Below are positions 7,883 through 14,994 of a DNA stretch of 25,727 nt, in pieces (positions within the stretch are counted from its first letter, which is position 1; each line of letters begins with the position of its first letter). The stretch covers positions 1 to 25,727 of the forward strand of contig JAGGVT010000189.1 of the NCBI GenBank assembly GCA_021157815.1, written 5' to 3'. Below the pieces are notes generated by a model that did not search any database, had not been told where the DNA came from, and saw nothing but the letters and a program-made list of their open reading frames with translations. The translations under genes and the position numbers were made by a program. Origin of the DNA: a bacterium (GTDB lineage Bacteria > JAJVIF01 > JAGGVT01).

Positions 7883-8304
7883 AGAACATAATAATGAATA
7901 TTCGTAAATAATTTAATAATTGCAGGGGCACAACATAGAATTTGCCTCAGAACCTTCAAACAGCACGAAAAACGTTATATCGAATTACGCGTTATGTAAA
8001 ATTACACGTCATTCCCGCGAACGGGGCTGTTGAAAAAGGGCTGAATGTAGGGGGTAGGTCTCTGTGCCTACCCTAAATATTGGCATAAATACAGGGCAAC
8101 CACAGAGAGTTGCCCCTACGGTCTGGGATATAATGGGCTTTTTCAACAGCCCCGTTCGCGGGAATGACAGAATGACGAACTTATATGTTCTGATGATGTT
8201 CTGAAACAGCCTCCACGTTGTGCCTCTACTTTGTATCCTACTTGCACCTTGCATCCCCACTTGATGCTGTAACCCCGTTATTTTCATGATATACTGCACT
8301 GCTG
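7883..8304. other. Gap of 422 bases occupied mainly by a MITE
   Basis: No gene is visible. Positions 8008-8168 are the complete MITE described separately. The rest is unstructured sequence leading to the secreted AMIN-like protein. A minus-strand open frame across this gap is just the translated MITE: the same peptide appears in the copy near 14830. Confidence 0.6.
8008..8168. mobile_element. MITE family 1, complete copy (161 bp, 31-bp perfect inverted termini)
   Basis: The termini 8008-8038 and 8138-8168 are perfect inverted copies of 31 bases. Each has an outer REP-like word GTCATTCCCGCGAAC and an inner GGGGCTGTTGAAAAAG. Inside are two hairpins, GGGTAGG/CCTACCC (8052-8058, 8067-8073) and GGGCAAC/GTTGCCC (8094-8100, 8109-8115), framed by GTAGGGG/CCCCTAC. 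No coding capacity is present, so it would have to be moved by a transposase encoded elsewhere. Related copies occur at 14831-14960 and 25601-25727, both in the opposite orientation to this one. Confidence 0.8.
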
Positions 8305-9450
8305 ATGATTATGAAATTACGCCTTCCAATTATTCTGCTTGCGATTATCGCGTTCGCCAACACTTATGCGTACGCTGAAACATCGGCAATCACTGAACTT
8401 CAGGTATCGGTTGACAGGGATGGCACCTCCATTTCAGTTAATGTACCGGCTGATTTCACATATCTCGAAAATCCTGAAAATAACGAAATAGAAATAATTT
8501 TCGAAAACTGCACGGTTCGTTTCAGAGGGCATGATTACATTCGAATACCATCGTTTTCACCCATGTTTGAATCGATTGAAATTGCGCGTAACGTTGATAC
8601 TAATTCCTCGTCTTTAAAAATCAAACTCACCAACAATATAATCAAACCGGCTATCTCGGTGATGCCGTCCGAGAACAGACTCGTTTTCAGCTTTTATCCT
8701 CCCGCGCAAACCGAGCATGCCATTGTTGAACCCATTATTTTATACGAGTGTTTAAACATTACATCCGAGGATGATGTATCTGAAATAGCTGATTCGCAAA
8801 CGCAGTTTAATGAATCACTTCCTGTTTGCCTTGATGATGACGCAACGATTACTGGCAATGTGGTGGATGGTCCGGAGTTTCCCACGGTTGATACTCCTGC
8901 CCCGATTGTTCAAATCCCAAAAGTAGAGCCTGTTGAAGATGAGCAGGAGGAACACACATCGGAGGTTGAGCCATCAGAACTGCATGTTGATGAAATAATC
9001 GAAGAAGTTGAGACGGTCGAAGAGGCTGTAGAAACAAAACAAGTTCAAAAGGAAATCGAGCTGTATAAAGCGCCGAATGAGAGTTTTCTCGCTGATGAAT
9101 TTCCGCTGGCAACTCTGGAAGCGATTCACTACTCGCAGGGGCGAGTTGACCGGGACGTTATCACGCTTGAATTTTCCGATGTCTCCCCTCGATTCCATTA
9201 TGAAATTAACAGTTCCGGCTGCGCGGTTTTAACGCTGCATAACCTTGTAACGCCTGAGGAGATTCTTCCCGGTGATGAAATAAAACGCAGTGTAAGAGGA
9301 ACGATAATCAAATCAATTTCATTAATGCGTTTTGATGAAATGAATCTTCCCGCGCTTCAGATTATGTTGGTTGGGAAGGAATCGATTAGCATCGAGATTG
9401 AGGATTTAAAGGGTATGTTGGAAATAGTCCTTCGTGCCGGGGGGGAGTAG
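8305..9450 (+). CDS. Secreted protein with two AMIN-like domains
   Basis: This 381-residue exported protein has a basic and hydrophobic signal peptide (about residues 1-24, likely cleaved after AYA). The mature part has two beta-rich modules of AMIN type, about residues 27-131 and 265-381. The second has the pattern DVITLEFSDVSPRFHYEI followed by alternating hydrophobic strands. They are joined by a long acidic linker (about 195-255) full of Glu, Val and Pro. AMIN domains are known from periplasmic proteins such as PilQ secretins and AmiC amidases, where they bind cell wall or localise to septum or pole. Neither a secretin pore nor an amidase domain is present here. The yqeG-like gene begins at the very next base, and a pilin-like gene follows, so a pilus-related or envelope role is plausible but unproven. 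A second ATG two codons in is an alternative start. Confidence 0.65.
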   Translation: MIMKLRLPIILLAIIAFANTYAYAETSAITELQVSVDRDGTSISVNVPADFTYLENPENNEIEIIFENCTVRFRGHDYIRIPSFSPMFESIEIARNVDTNSSSLKIKLTNNIIKPAISVMPSENRLVFSFYPPAQTEHAIVEPIILYECLNITSEDDVSEIADSQTQFNESLPVCLDDDATITGNVVDGPEFPTVDTPAPIVQIPKVEPVEDEQEEHTSEVEPSELHVDEIIEEVETVEEAVETKQVQKEIELYKAPNESFLADEFPLATLEAIHYSQGRVDRDVITLEFSDVSPRFHYEINSSGCAVLTLHNLVTPEEILPGDEIKRSVRGTIIKSISLMRFDEMNLPALQIMLVGKESISIEIEDLKGMLEIVLRAGGE

Positions 9451-9954
9451 ATGTCTCTAAGGCCAGCGTTTGTAATCCATCGCGTTTCAGAAATCACACT
9501 GGACTGGCTGAAAAAAGAAAATGCCAAAGGACTGCTGATTGATATCGACAACACCCTTACCCCATATCATTCAGAAAAACTCCCGGATGATATCCTCAAT
9601 TGGCTTGAAATGCTTGTAAGCGAGGGAATCCCATTTATTCCATATTCAAACGCGAGAGCTTACCGCATCGATAATTTCTGCAAACGGTTCAACATTAAGA
9701 ATCCGGGAATTGCGGTGAAACCGCTGAATCTGCAGCTTGGTAAAATTCTTAAACAAATCGGTATCCCTAAAAAAAATCTGCTTCTGATAGGCGACCAGGT
9801 CTTTACTGACTCTCTTGCGGGAAAATTCGCAGGTTTGCGTGTGGTGCTCGTTGACCCTGTCTCGACTGCTGAATTCCCAGCGACTAAAGTAATGCGCAAA
9901 ATAGAACATCTGGTGGGACGGCACAGATGGAAATTCGACCGGATTGACAGGTAA
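9451..9954 (+). CDS. YqeG family HAD-IIIA phosphatase
   Basis: This is a 167-residue cytoplasmic HAD-superfamily phosphatase of the YqeG/PGP type. Motif I is LLIDIDNTLTPY (about 29-40), with the nucleophile Asp and general acid Asp. Motif II is the Ser in PFIPYSNARA. The motif III region has the basic VKPL, and motif IV is LLIGDQVFTDSLAGKFAG. Members of this family include eukaryotic and cyanobacterial phosphatidylglycerophosphate phosphatases, so a role in phosphatidylglycerol synthesis is possible, but bacterial YqeG functions are mostly untested. A strong GGGGGGAG lies right before the ATG inside the end of the preceding gene, indicating translational coupling. Confidence 0.9.
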   Translation: MSLRPAFVIHRVSEITLDWLKKENAKGLLIDIDNTLTPYHSEKLPDDILNWLEMLVSEGIPFIPYSNARAYRIDNFCKRFNIKNPGIAVKPLNLQLGKILKQIGIPKKNLLLIGDQVFTDSLAGKFAGLRVVLVDPVSTAEFPATKVMRKIEHLVGRHRWKFDRIDR

Positions 9955-9989
9955 TCTGTTGAAATTTCACCACGTAATAATCGCCATTG

Positions 9990-9998
9990 TGGTATAAT
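9990..9998 (+). promoter_or_regulatory. Possible extended -10 (TGGTATAAT)
   Basis: TGGTATAAT is a perfect extended -10 hexamer about 180 bases upstream of the pilin-like gene, with no clear -35. It is weaker as a candidate than the promoter at 10100-10128. Confidence 0.3.
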
Positions 9999-10099
9999 AA
10001 ATATTGATAACCTCGCAAAGGGACATGTGTCGCATGTTCAGTATCCCCAATAAACCGTTTTCAGTTTCAGATGAATTCGACATAGGGATACAAAGCCCT

Positions 10100-10128
10100 T
10101 TGACATGAGAGCGATGCGGGATTATCAT
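10100..10128 (+). promoter_or_regulatory. Sigma-70-type promoter of the pilin-like gene
   Basis: TTGACA (10100-10105) and TATCAT (10123-10128) are separated by exactly 17 bases. The start point would fall near 10135, giving a leader of about 45 bases that contains AAGGAG at 10164-10169. Confidence 0.7.
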
Positions 10129-10179
10129 TCTATGTGTTATAGATTATTTGCCGCTAAATAACCAAGGAGTTCATTTTAT

Positions 10180-11256
10180 ATGCGTATTACGACGAATCGA
10201 GACGGCTTTACGCTTGTCGAGATGCTTGTGGTCATTACCCTCATAGGCATTCTTGCGGCTATAGCGTTACCTAACTTCCTTAAAGCAAAAGACAAGGCAA
10301 AGGAAGCGGAAACAAGAGCGAATCTGCATGTTATCCAAACCGCGCTTGAAAGATATGCGGTTGATAATATTGGCGAATATCCGACATACCTGATTGGCGG
10401 TGATGAACGGGGATGGCGTAAATGCGACGCGGTTGTGAATCGCGCGCCGGAATTTCAGCCTCCACGCGACCCGCTGCTGCAATACAACTACATGTCGAGC
10501 TATCCTAAAAACCCGTTCGTGGAGGATGGCCTTACTGAAACAATTGAGGGTTCAGGCAATGCGAATAATCTTCGGTACGGCGGCGGCGATGTCAGGTTCG
10601 GTTATGACGGTTCCTCAATGGGCAATACGCTTTCAGACCCGCGTTATCTATGGGTGGCTCCGGGAACGTTGTCGCATCTGCAGTTTACGTTCGCGACCGA
10701 TTCCCTGTATGCCGCCAATGATTCACTTGAGGGCGATTACATCAACCCGTTTTACACAATGGGTGGACTTCCTGACCGCAGTGGCGTGGACGCGAACGAT
10801 AGACAGGGTAGAACGATTAAGGCATTCTGGCCCGGACAGTTTTTCTATCGCTCAACCGGTGAAATTCGCTTGAGAACTGAAACGGATGTCTCAAACATAT
10901 TAACAATTTGGGATGCGAAGTTTTTATCGATTAATCGCTATATCCTGGGCTGCTACGGCGCCATAAGAACATCGGGCAAGGATGTAATCCGTATGACAGA
11001 TGAGTTAGGCGAGGCGATTAACAACGTTGACGGGCAGGATGATGGCGGGGAGTATTCACAAAACAGGCTTTTCCAGCACATTCCATTTGCGTCACCCGAG
11101 GTGTTCGGCGGCGGACGCAAGGGTGTAATGCCGATTTTTCCGTACTACATCGAGGAAAATCAGACAAGGCAATATATCTATGGCGCCCCTGATGGTTACA
11201 ACGATGGCGTAATCATGGTATTCACATCTGAGATGGATGTAACCGGCGAGTTTTAA
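10180..11256 (+). CDS. Type IV pilin / GspG-like pseudopilin with prepilin signal
   Basis: The 358-residue protein begins with a class III (prepilin) signal. A short charged leader ending in Gly9 is followed by mature Phe10 in G|FTLVEMLVVITLIGI, with the conserved Glu at mature position 5 and a hydrophobic helix of about 20 residues. The next segment (KAKDKAKEAETRANLHVIQTALERYAVDN) is the usual amphipathic continuation of GspG/pilin helices. The globular domain of about 300 residues is much larger than classical GspG (about 140 residues), rich in Gly, Asp and Tyr, and has no motif I recognise. It is expected to assemble in the inner membrane after prepilin peptidase processing. It has its own promoter, an AAGGAG ten bases before the ATG, and a hairpin terminator, so it is probably a single-gene transcript. 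Confidence 0.88.
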   Translation: MRITTNRDGFTLVEMLVVITLIGILAAIALPNFLKAKDKAKEAETRANLHVIQTALERYAVDNIGEYPTYLIGGDERGWRKCDAVVNRAPEFQPPRDPLLQYNYMSSYPKNPFVEDGLTETIEGSGNANNLRYGGGDVRFGYDGSSMGNTLSDPRYLWVAPGTLSHLQFTFATDSLYAANDSLEGDYINPFYTMGGLPDRSGVDANDRQGRTIKAFWPGQFFYRSTGEIRLRTETDVSNILTIWDAKFLSINRYILGCYGAIRTSGKDVIRMTDELGEAINNVDGQDDGGEYSQNRLFQHIPFASPEVFGGGRKGVMPIFPYYIEENQTRQYIYGAPDGYNDGVIMVFTSEMDVTGEF

Positions 11257-11284
11257 TCAGAATCCAATAAAGATTTCAATATTT

Positions 11285-11314
11285 CATCCCCCTTAACAGG
11301 GGGATGTTTTTTTT
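11285..11314 (+). terminator. Rho-independent terminator of the pilin-like gene
   Basis: A perfect eight-base-pair stem, CATCCCCC (11285-11292) with GGGGGATG (11299-11306), has a six-base loop and is followed by eight T residues. It starts 28 bases after the stop codon. Confidence 0.85.
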
Positions 11315-11345
11315 CGGGAATCCATTTCCCCGGGCTTGTATATTA

Positions 11346-11849
11346 CTAACAAGCTCTTTCCTGTTTGTTTTCGATAAGCGCGCGCAGAAGCTGTATTCTA
11401 CCTATGTGCAATGCGGTATGAGATGAAGTAATAAATAGCCAGTGAGCTGTGCTCAAGCCCTCTTCCGATGTTTCCGTTACTGTGTGAAAATCATCATCTG
11501 AAAGTGAGTCGATGTAATTGTGGCTTTCCTCACGCACCTTCTTCACCCAGTCAAGAACCTCCTGCACAGACCCGACAGACTTGCGAATCTCATCAACAGA
11601 ACACCAGACTGGACCAAATACTTCGAATTGGGAAGGTATTAGATTTCCCTGTAAGCCTTGCAGGAATTGCCCGATGTGTATGCGCTCTCTGTGGGCGATA
11701 TGTCCCACATGCCAGATGATTGGAAGGCTATTTGGATCGGGAATCCAGAATAGCTGTTCATCTGTCAGTCCATCAATCTCCCGGAGCGGGTTAACATACC
11801 AAAAGCCTCGACCATAAAGAAAATGTGCAAGTTCTTTTAATTCAGACAT
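11346..11849 (-). CDS. DinB-like four-helix metalloprotein
   Basis: This 167-residue cytoplasmic protein has a DinB/YfiT-like fold signature. WHVGHIAHRE holds His47 and His50 in the second helix, and SSHTALHIGRIQ holds His144 and His148 in the last helix, together forming the typical three-histidine metal site. Family members include thiol-S-transferases and DNA-damage-induced proteins of unknown activity. The N-terminal LREIDGLTDEQLFW is also typical. Substrate and thiol partner cannot be deduced. The gene follows thioredoxin on the same strand, but a terminator between them (11907-11930) suggests mostly separate transcription. Confidence 0.8.
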   Translation of the reverse strand: MSELKELAHFLYGRGFWYVNPLREIDGLTDEQLFWIPDPNSLPIIWHVGHIAHRERIHIGQFLQGLQGNLIPSQFEVFGPVWCSVDEIRKSVGSVQEVLDWVKKVREESHNYIDSLSDDDFHTVTETSEEGLSTAHWLFITSSHTALHIGRIQLLRALIENKQERAC

Positions 11850-11906
11850 TTGATTGTCCTTCCGTGATTTGATTTCGAAAAAAAGTGAGTGTTCCCTTTA
11901 ACACAG

Positions 11907-11930
11907 AAAAAACCCGCTTGATGGCGGGTT
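11907..11930 (-). terminator. Rho-independent terminator of trxA
   Basis: On the minus strand the stem AACCCGC/GCGGGTT (11930-11924 with 11917-11911) has a six-base loop and runs into a T tract formed by the A residues at 11907-11912. It begins about 28 bases after the thioredoxin stop. Confidence 0.85.
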
Positions 11931-11958
11931 TGGTTTTCAAAAAGATGTTTCTGTCTTC

Positions 11959-12285
11959 TCACAGCAGCTCATCGATTTTCCTTTTCAGGTTGTTTTTCTG
12001 TGTGTAACCAATGATTCGATCAACTGGCTCGCCATCGCGGAAGATCATGAGTGTCGGGATGCTCATAATGCCGTACTTCATGGCGGTTTCAGGGCTTTCA
12101 TCGGTGTTCATCTTGACGAACTTGACCTTTTGGCCATATTCATCAGAGAGTTCCTCTACGAGTGGTGAAATCATCTTGCATGGCCCGCACCATGGCGCCC
12201 AGAAATCGATGAGAACCGGGGATTCCTTTGATGGTATAAGCACTTCAGTGTCGAAAGTCTGGCTGTTAATTACGGTTACTGACAT
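11959..12285 (-). CDS. trxA: Thioredoxin
   Basis: This is a classical 108-residue thioredoxin, a cytoplasmic disulfide reductant. The active site is WCGPC with Cys33 and Cys36. The N-terminal strand reads VLIDFWAPWCGPC, and the cis-proline Pro77 is in SIPTLMIF. The length matches Escherichia coli TrxA. GGAGG lies eight bases before the ATG on the minus strand. A palindrome about 45 bases upstream and a hairpin terminator downstream suggest a single-gene unit. No thioredoxin reductase is nearby. Confidence 0.97.
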   Translation of the reverse strand: MSVTVINSQTFDTEVLIPSKESPVLIDFWAPWCGPCKMISPLVEELSDEYGQKVKFVKMNTDESPETAMKYGIMSIPTLMIFRDGEPVDRIIGYTQKNNLKRKIDELL

Positions 12286-12330
12286 TCCAGAACCTCCATT
12301 CCTTTGTTTAGTAAATTAAGATCCATTTTG

Positions 12331-12344
12331 CTGACAGCTGTCAG
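12331..12344. promoter_or_regulatory. Perfect 14-base palindrome upstream of trxA
   Basis: CTGACAGCTGTCAG is perfectly self-complementary and lies 46 bases upstream of the trxA start. A half-related TGACAGGTTGACA is found at about 12383-12396. It could be an operator for a dimeric regulator. No promoter hexamers pair with it convincingly, so this is tentative. Confidence 0.35.
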
Positions 12345-12492
12345 TAATCGGATTTTCTATTTAACTATGACCTTGAAATGTACTGACAGGTTGACATTGG
12401 TCATAATAATTAACGATAAAACCTGGGCTGTCAAGAAGCTAATTGGACCCCGACTGGTCCAAAGTGGGTACCTGACTGGCTGACTCGCCAGG

Positions 12493-12672
12493 GCTTAAAA
12501 GCCTACCGTCTAATGGGATTCCGTCTTAATAATTCCCGGAGGAATTACCCGTGTCTTGAACCGAAGTTCGCGAACGGCCTTCACGCCAACGGCAGAACAG
12601 GTTCCCAAGGGATAAGTGTTGGAGCAAATTACACTTCTTGAACATCCCAGGTTTACCCAGCCTAAGCTGGAC
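12493..12672 (-). ncRNA. ssrS: Probable 6S RNA
   Basis: On the minus strand, starting about seven bases after a TATAAT, lies a structured non-coding stretch of about 160-180 bases. A closing stem pairs GGGAT (12648-12644) with ATCCC (12519-12515) in the contexts CTGGGATGTTC and GACGGAATCCC, both characteristic of 6S RNA ends. Inside are two side hairpins, AAGTGT/ACACTT on the 5' side and TAATTCC/GGAATTA on the 3' side, flanking an apical arm in which CCC, CTTG and AACC pair with GGTT, CAAG and GGG. 6S RNA binds RNA polymerase with sigma-70 as a mimic of an open promoter, and this arrangement of closing stem, central bubble and long apical arm fits. The 3' end is uncertain because there is no clear U-tract; hairpins near 12476-12491 and 12443-12462 are candidates. 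Confidence 0.55.
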
Positions 12673-12678
12673 AATGTA

Positions 12679-12709
12679 ATTATATCATAAAAAGCAAGGA
12701 TTTCGTCAA
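12679..12709 (-). promoter_or_regulatory. Promoter of the 6S-like RNA
   Basis: On the minus strand TTGACG (12709-12704) and TATAAT (12684-12679) are 19 bases apart, slightly longer than ideal. The predicted start near 12672 coincides with the 5' end of the structured RNA. Confidence 0.5.
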
Positions 12710-12797
12710 GTATTAGCGATAGTATCCCGAGCATCCCTTTGCCGGGGTATTGCGCGAATTTACCACCATTTTCCCGGGCTACTCAATAGCACAAATT

Positions 12798-12892
12798 AAC
12801 CGAGCCCCGAACGTTAGTGAGGGGTTGGTGCGGAATTAAGTGAGGTTGAATTGTAATTCGGACTACCCCTCACTAACGTTCGGGGCTCGGTT
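12798..12892. repeat. MITE-like palindrome with 28-bp perfect arms
   Basis: The arms 12798-12825 and 12865-12892 are perfect inverted copies of 28 bases, each beginning AACCGAGCCCCGAACGTTAG at the outer end, around a 39-base centre. No coding capacity. It is unrelated in sequence to the 161-bp MITE family and occurs once in the window. Confidence 0.75.
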
Positions 12893-12910
12893 ATAAAAGT
12901 CGCCGTTTTT

Positions 12911-12941
12911 CCCGGGAAATGGATTCCCGGGCTACATGTAG
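12911..12941. repeat. CCCGGGAA hairpin plus CTACATGTAG palindrome
   Basis: CCCGGGAA (12911-12918) and TTCCCGGG (12924-12931) pair around ATGGA, followed directly by the perfect palindrome CTACATGTAG (12932-12941). Similar words (CCCGGGCTAC, CGGGAATCC) recur near 11315-11336, 12766 and 17210-17235, so this is a genome repeat. It lacks a T tract in either direction and is not a good terminator. Confidence 0.5.
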
Positions 12942-12950
12942 TTACTCATC

Positions 12951-13583
12951 CTATGGAGCGTCAGGCTTCTGTTCCTCAGATACATCAGGTTTTTTATCCT
13001 CAGGAGTTTCCTTTTTCGGCTTCTCCTCTTCGAGTGGTTCAGTCTCAGGTGATTCTTCAGGTTTGATAACCTTGACATCCTTCGCGATTACCGTAACAAG
13101 ATCAGGATATTTCTGATCGGGGTATAGTTCCGCTGTCGCTTTTAAAAATCGGGATTTTGAAACCAGTCCGACAATCTCAACCATGTCATCCTGTTTTAGC
13201 TCAGGATATTCCTTCAGGGTAATGACAAATACGGCATTTTCGAGGATGAAAACCTCTGCGCCATGATTTGGCTTGCCAGGGGATATATCCAGCGGGAAAT
13301 CCTTTGTTCCCTTGATATCAGCTTTACCTTTCAGGCGAACGTATTGTCCGAGGATGCCCTCAGGATCATTTTTAATCCTATTGATATCAATATCCGGCGA
13401 TATGAGTTTTTCGATTTCAGATAATTCCATGCTTTTGAGCTGTTCGCAATCACGGCCCAACTGTGTTGCGATTGTGATCATCCTGCCCACGCCGCCGCAT
13501 CCGGTGGAGAGTAGCAGTAAAGACAAGAGAACAAACAGCAACATGGTGATGGAGATAGATTTATTCATACTTCGGCAAGTCAA
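12951..13583 (-). CDS. Predicted lipoprotein with OB-fold-like domain and charged tail
   Basis: This 210-residue envelope protein is probably lipid-anchored. After a basic N-terminus and a long hydrophobic run (MLLFVLLSLLLL) comes STGC, a permissive lipobox. The central part (about residues 80-170) has the rhythm of an OB-fold: GQYVRLKGKAD, then AVFVITLKEYPELKQDDMVEIVGLVSKS. It ends in a low-complexity Pro/Glu/Lys tail. I chose the TTG at 13583 because GGAGGT stands five bases before it; the first downstream ATG (13568) has no ribosome binding site, and an upstream ATG (13613) would put a longer charged leader before the signal peptide. Function is unknown. It is upstream of the 6S-like RNA on the same strand. 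Confidence 0.72.
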   Translation of the reverse strand: MTCRSMNKSISITMLLFVLLSLLLLSTGCGGVGRMITIATQLGRDCEQLKSMELSEIEKLISPDIDINRIKNDPEGILGQYVRLKGKADIKGTKDFPLDISPGKPNHGAEVFILENAVFVITLKEYPELKQDDMVEIVGLVSKSRFLKATAELYPDQKYPDLVTVIAKDVKVIKPEESPETEPLEEEKPKKETPEDKKPDVSEEQKPDAP

Positions 13584-13717
13584 TGCGCACCTCCGAGTGA
13601 TGATTTCCTGCATTTGGATGCTAACCCAAGAATAAATGTATATGATATGAGCCGCAATTTCAAGAAGGGTTTCATATAGAATACACCATATACATCAGAT
13701 TTTGCTATCATATCTCC

Positions 13718-14443
13718 ATGCGGACACTTTTTGCCATATCGATTTTCGTATTGTGCATCATTGCCTGGCTGAATCTATCGCTTGTGCCGTCGCGAAACCG
13801 GCAGGCGAAGGAAATAGTTGACCGCCATCTTCATTCGCTTCCGCTGGCTGATATCGAGGAAGTTACATATACAGGCAACATGTCACTGTTCAGGAATGAT
13901 GTACATGTTGACAATCTGCATGTAAAGGCTAAAAACGCACATTGGAACCATATCCAATACAGCGATATAACTCTGGATGTCGCCCGTATCGATTATGATG
14001 CCACATCCGCTTTCTGGCACAAGCGTTGTACGATAAATGCGATATCGGGGATTAGGTTCAGCGGATTCATGACATATGATGAAATATCCTCACGGCTTGC
14101 TGACGTCAGCGTTAATCTTGTTGATCCTGTACTGCGATACAGGGATGGGCATTTGTATCTTCGAGCGTATTTTTCACCTGTAAAAATGAGTTTGGATTTT
14201 GATGGCGAAATGGTTCTTACTCCAAAAGGGCTGTTGGAATATCGAATTGAGAAAATTCTTGATGTTGACGGGAATGAAATATCTCGAAACATGAACAGGA
14301 CTGTGCTTAACGAACCATTCGATTTTAGTGTTCAAATATTAATAATGCGCAGGGAAATCGCTCTTGATGATATCGAGGCAACCAGCGATGGTGTCAGGAT
14401 TTCAGGATGTTCGATTGATGATGAGGATGCAACTATCGAATGA
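13718..14443 (+). CDS. DUF2993/LmeA-like envelope protein
   Basis: This 241-residue protein has an N-terminal signal anchor (about residues 3-22) and then a beta-rich periplasmic domain. It resembles DUF2993 (LmeA, phospholipid-binding) proteins in the repeated pattern of short strands (IEEVTYTGNMSLFRNDVHVDNLHV, ISGIRFSGFMTYDEISSRL, DGHLYLRAYFSPVKMSLDFDGEMVL) and a final strand with a VRISGCSI word. LmeA-like proteins bind phospholipids or polyprenyl lipids at the membrane. The assignment is by pattern only. The ATG is preceded by TGCTATCAT, possibly an extended -10, so the message might be almost leaderless. The last 11 bases overlap the end of the convergent cysteine-rich gene. Confidence 0.6.
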   Translation: MRTLFAISIFVLCIIAWLNLSLVPSRNRQAKEIVDRHLHSLPLADIEEVTYTGNMSLFRNDVHVDNLHVKAKNAHWNHIQYSDITLDVARIDYDATSAFWHKRCTINAISGIRFSGFMTYDEISSRLADVSVNLVDPVLRYRDGHLYLRAYFSPVKMSLDFDGEMVLTPKGLLEYRIEKILDVDGNEISRNMNRTVLNEPFDFSVQILIMRREIALDDIEATSDGVRISGCSIDDEDATIE

Positions 14444-14747
14444 CACAGCATCCGCCGGGAATGCAGCAGAAATCGCAAATCGCCAGATTACATAAACACT
14501 CACCCAGATTACCTGAACAACATGGACAGCAGCAGCAACTGATCTCGGGTTCCTCGTAATAATCCCCGTGCTCATCCGTGCGTTTCGTTCTAATCCTGAA
14601 GAATTTCAACACAGCGGGATGTGACGGGTCAATAGACAACGCTTTTTCAAAAGCATGTCTCGATTGCAGGTGAAGTCCGCGATTTTGGAGAGTAATCGCT
14701 GAATCGATCAATTGCGAAATATCATTTGTGTTTTCGTATGTAGCCAT
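14433..14747 (-). CDS. Small TPR-like protein with cysteine-rich C-terminal tail
   Basis: The 104-residue protein starts with one TPR-like helix pair (about 10-50: SAITLQNRGLHLQSRHAFEKALSIDPSHPAVLKFF). A charged linker leads to a tail with 13 cysteines in 31 residues (71-101), ending CDFCCIPGGCCVIR. The last 11 residues equal those of the J-domain protein at 14995-15951 (FCCIPGGCCVIR versus LCCIPGGCCVIR apart from the first), and the DNA there is also nearly identical over about 33 bases, so the two are related by duplication. AAGGAGG precedes the ATG by about nine bases, which supports a real gene. Its end overlaps the convergent DUF2993-like gene by 11 bases. Function is unknown; the tail could bind metal or be membrane-associated. 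Confidence 0.75.
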   Translation of the reverse strand: MATYENTNDISQLIDSAITLQNRGLHLQSRHAFEKALSIDPSHPAVLKFFRIRTKRTDEHGDYYEEPEISCCCCPCCSGNLGECLCNLAICDFCCIPGGCCVIR

Positions 14748-14830
14748 TTGTTTGTTGCCTCCTTCTTTTCCCCCCTTAATCCCCCGCGAGCAGGGGAAAC
14801 AATTATCAAATTTATGGTGCAGGCATCTTG

Positions 14831-14960
14831 GGCTTGTTGAAAAAACCCATTATATCCCAGACCGTAGGGGCAACTCTCCGTGGTTGCCCTGTATTTATGC
14901 CAATATTTAGGGTAGGCACAGAGACCTACCTCCTACATTCAGCCCTTTTTCAACAGCCCC
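14831..14960. mobile_element. MITE family 1, degenerate copy with possible target duplication
   Basis: This is inverted relative to the copy at 8008-8168 and shares nearly all of its interior (the GTAGGGGCAAC and GGGTAGGCAC hairpins). The ends are the inner terminus only, GGCTTGTTGAAAAA on the left and TTTTTCAACAGCCCC on the right; the outer GTCATTCCCGCGAA word is absent. ATCTTG occurs immediately on both sides (14825-14830 and 14961-14966), consistent with a six-base target duplication. It lies between the J-domain gene and the small cysteine-rich gene. Confidence 0.7.
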
Positions 14961-14994
14961 ATCTTGCCTGCACCACAACAACATCCTGTATATT

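Noticed and set aside
8009-8299. Minus-strand open frame of 96 codons
   Set aside because: It covers the MITE; the same peptide (KKPIISQTVGAT...) is found in the plus-strand frame at 14828, showing it is translated repeat DNA.
12391-12420. Plus-strand TTGACA with GATAAA 18 bases downstream
   Set aside because: It would drive transcription antisense to the 6S-like RNA; the -10 is only four of six and no downstream plus-strand gene exists within 1.3 kb.
12510-12734. Minus-strand open frame of 74 codons upstream of trxA
   Set aside because: It coincides with the 6S-like RNA and its promoter and has no ribosome binding site.
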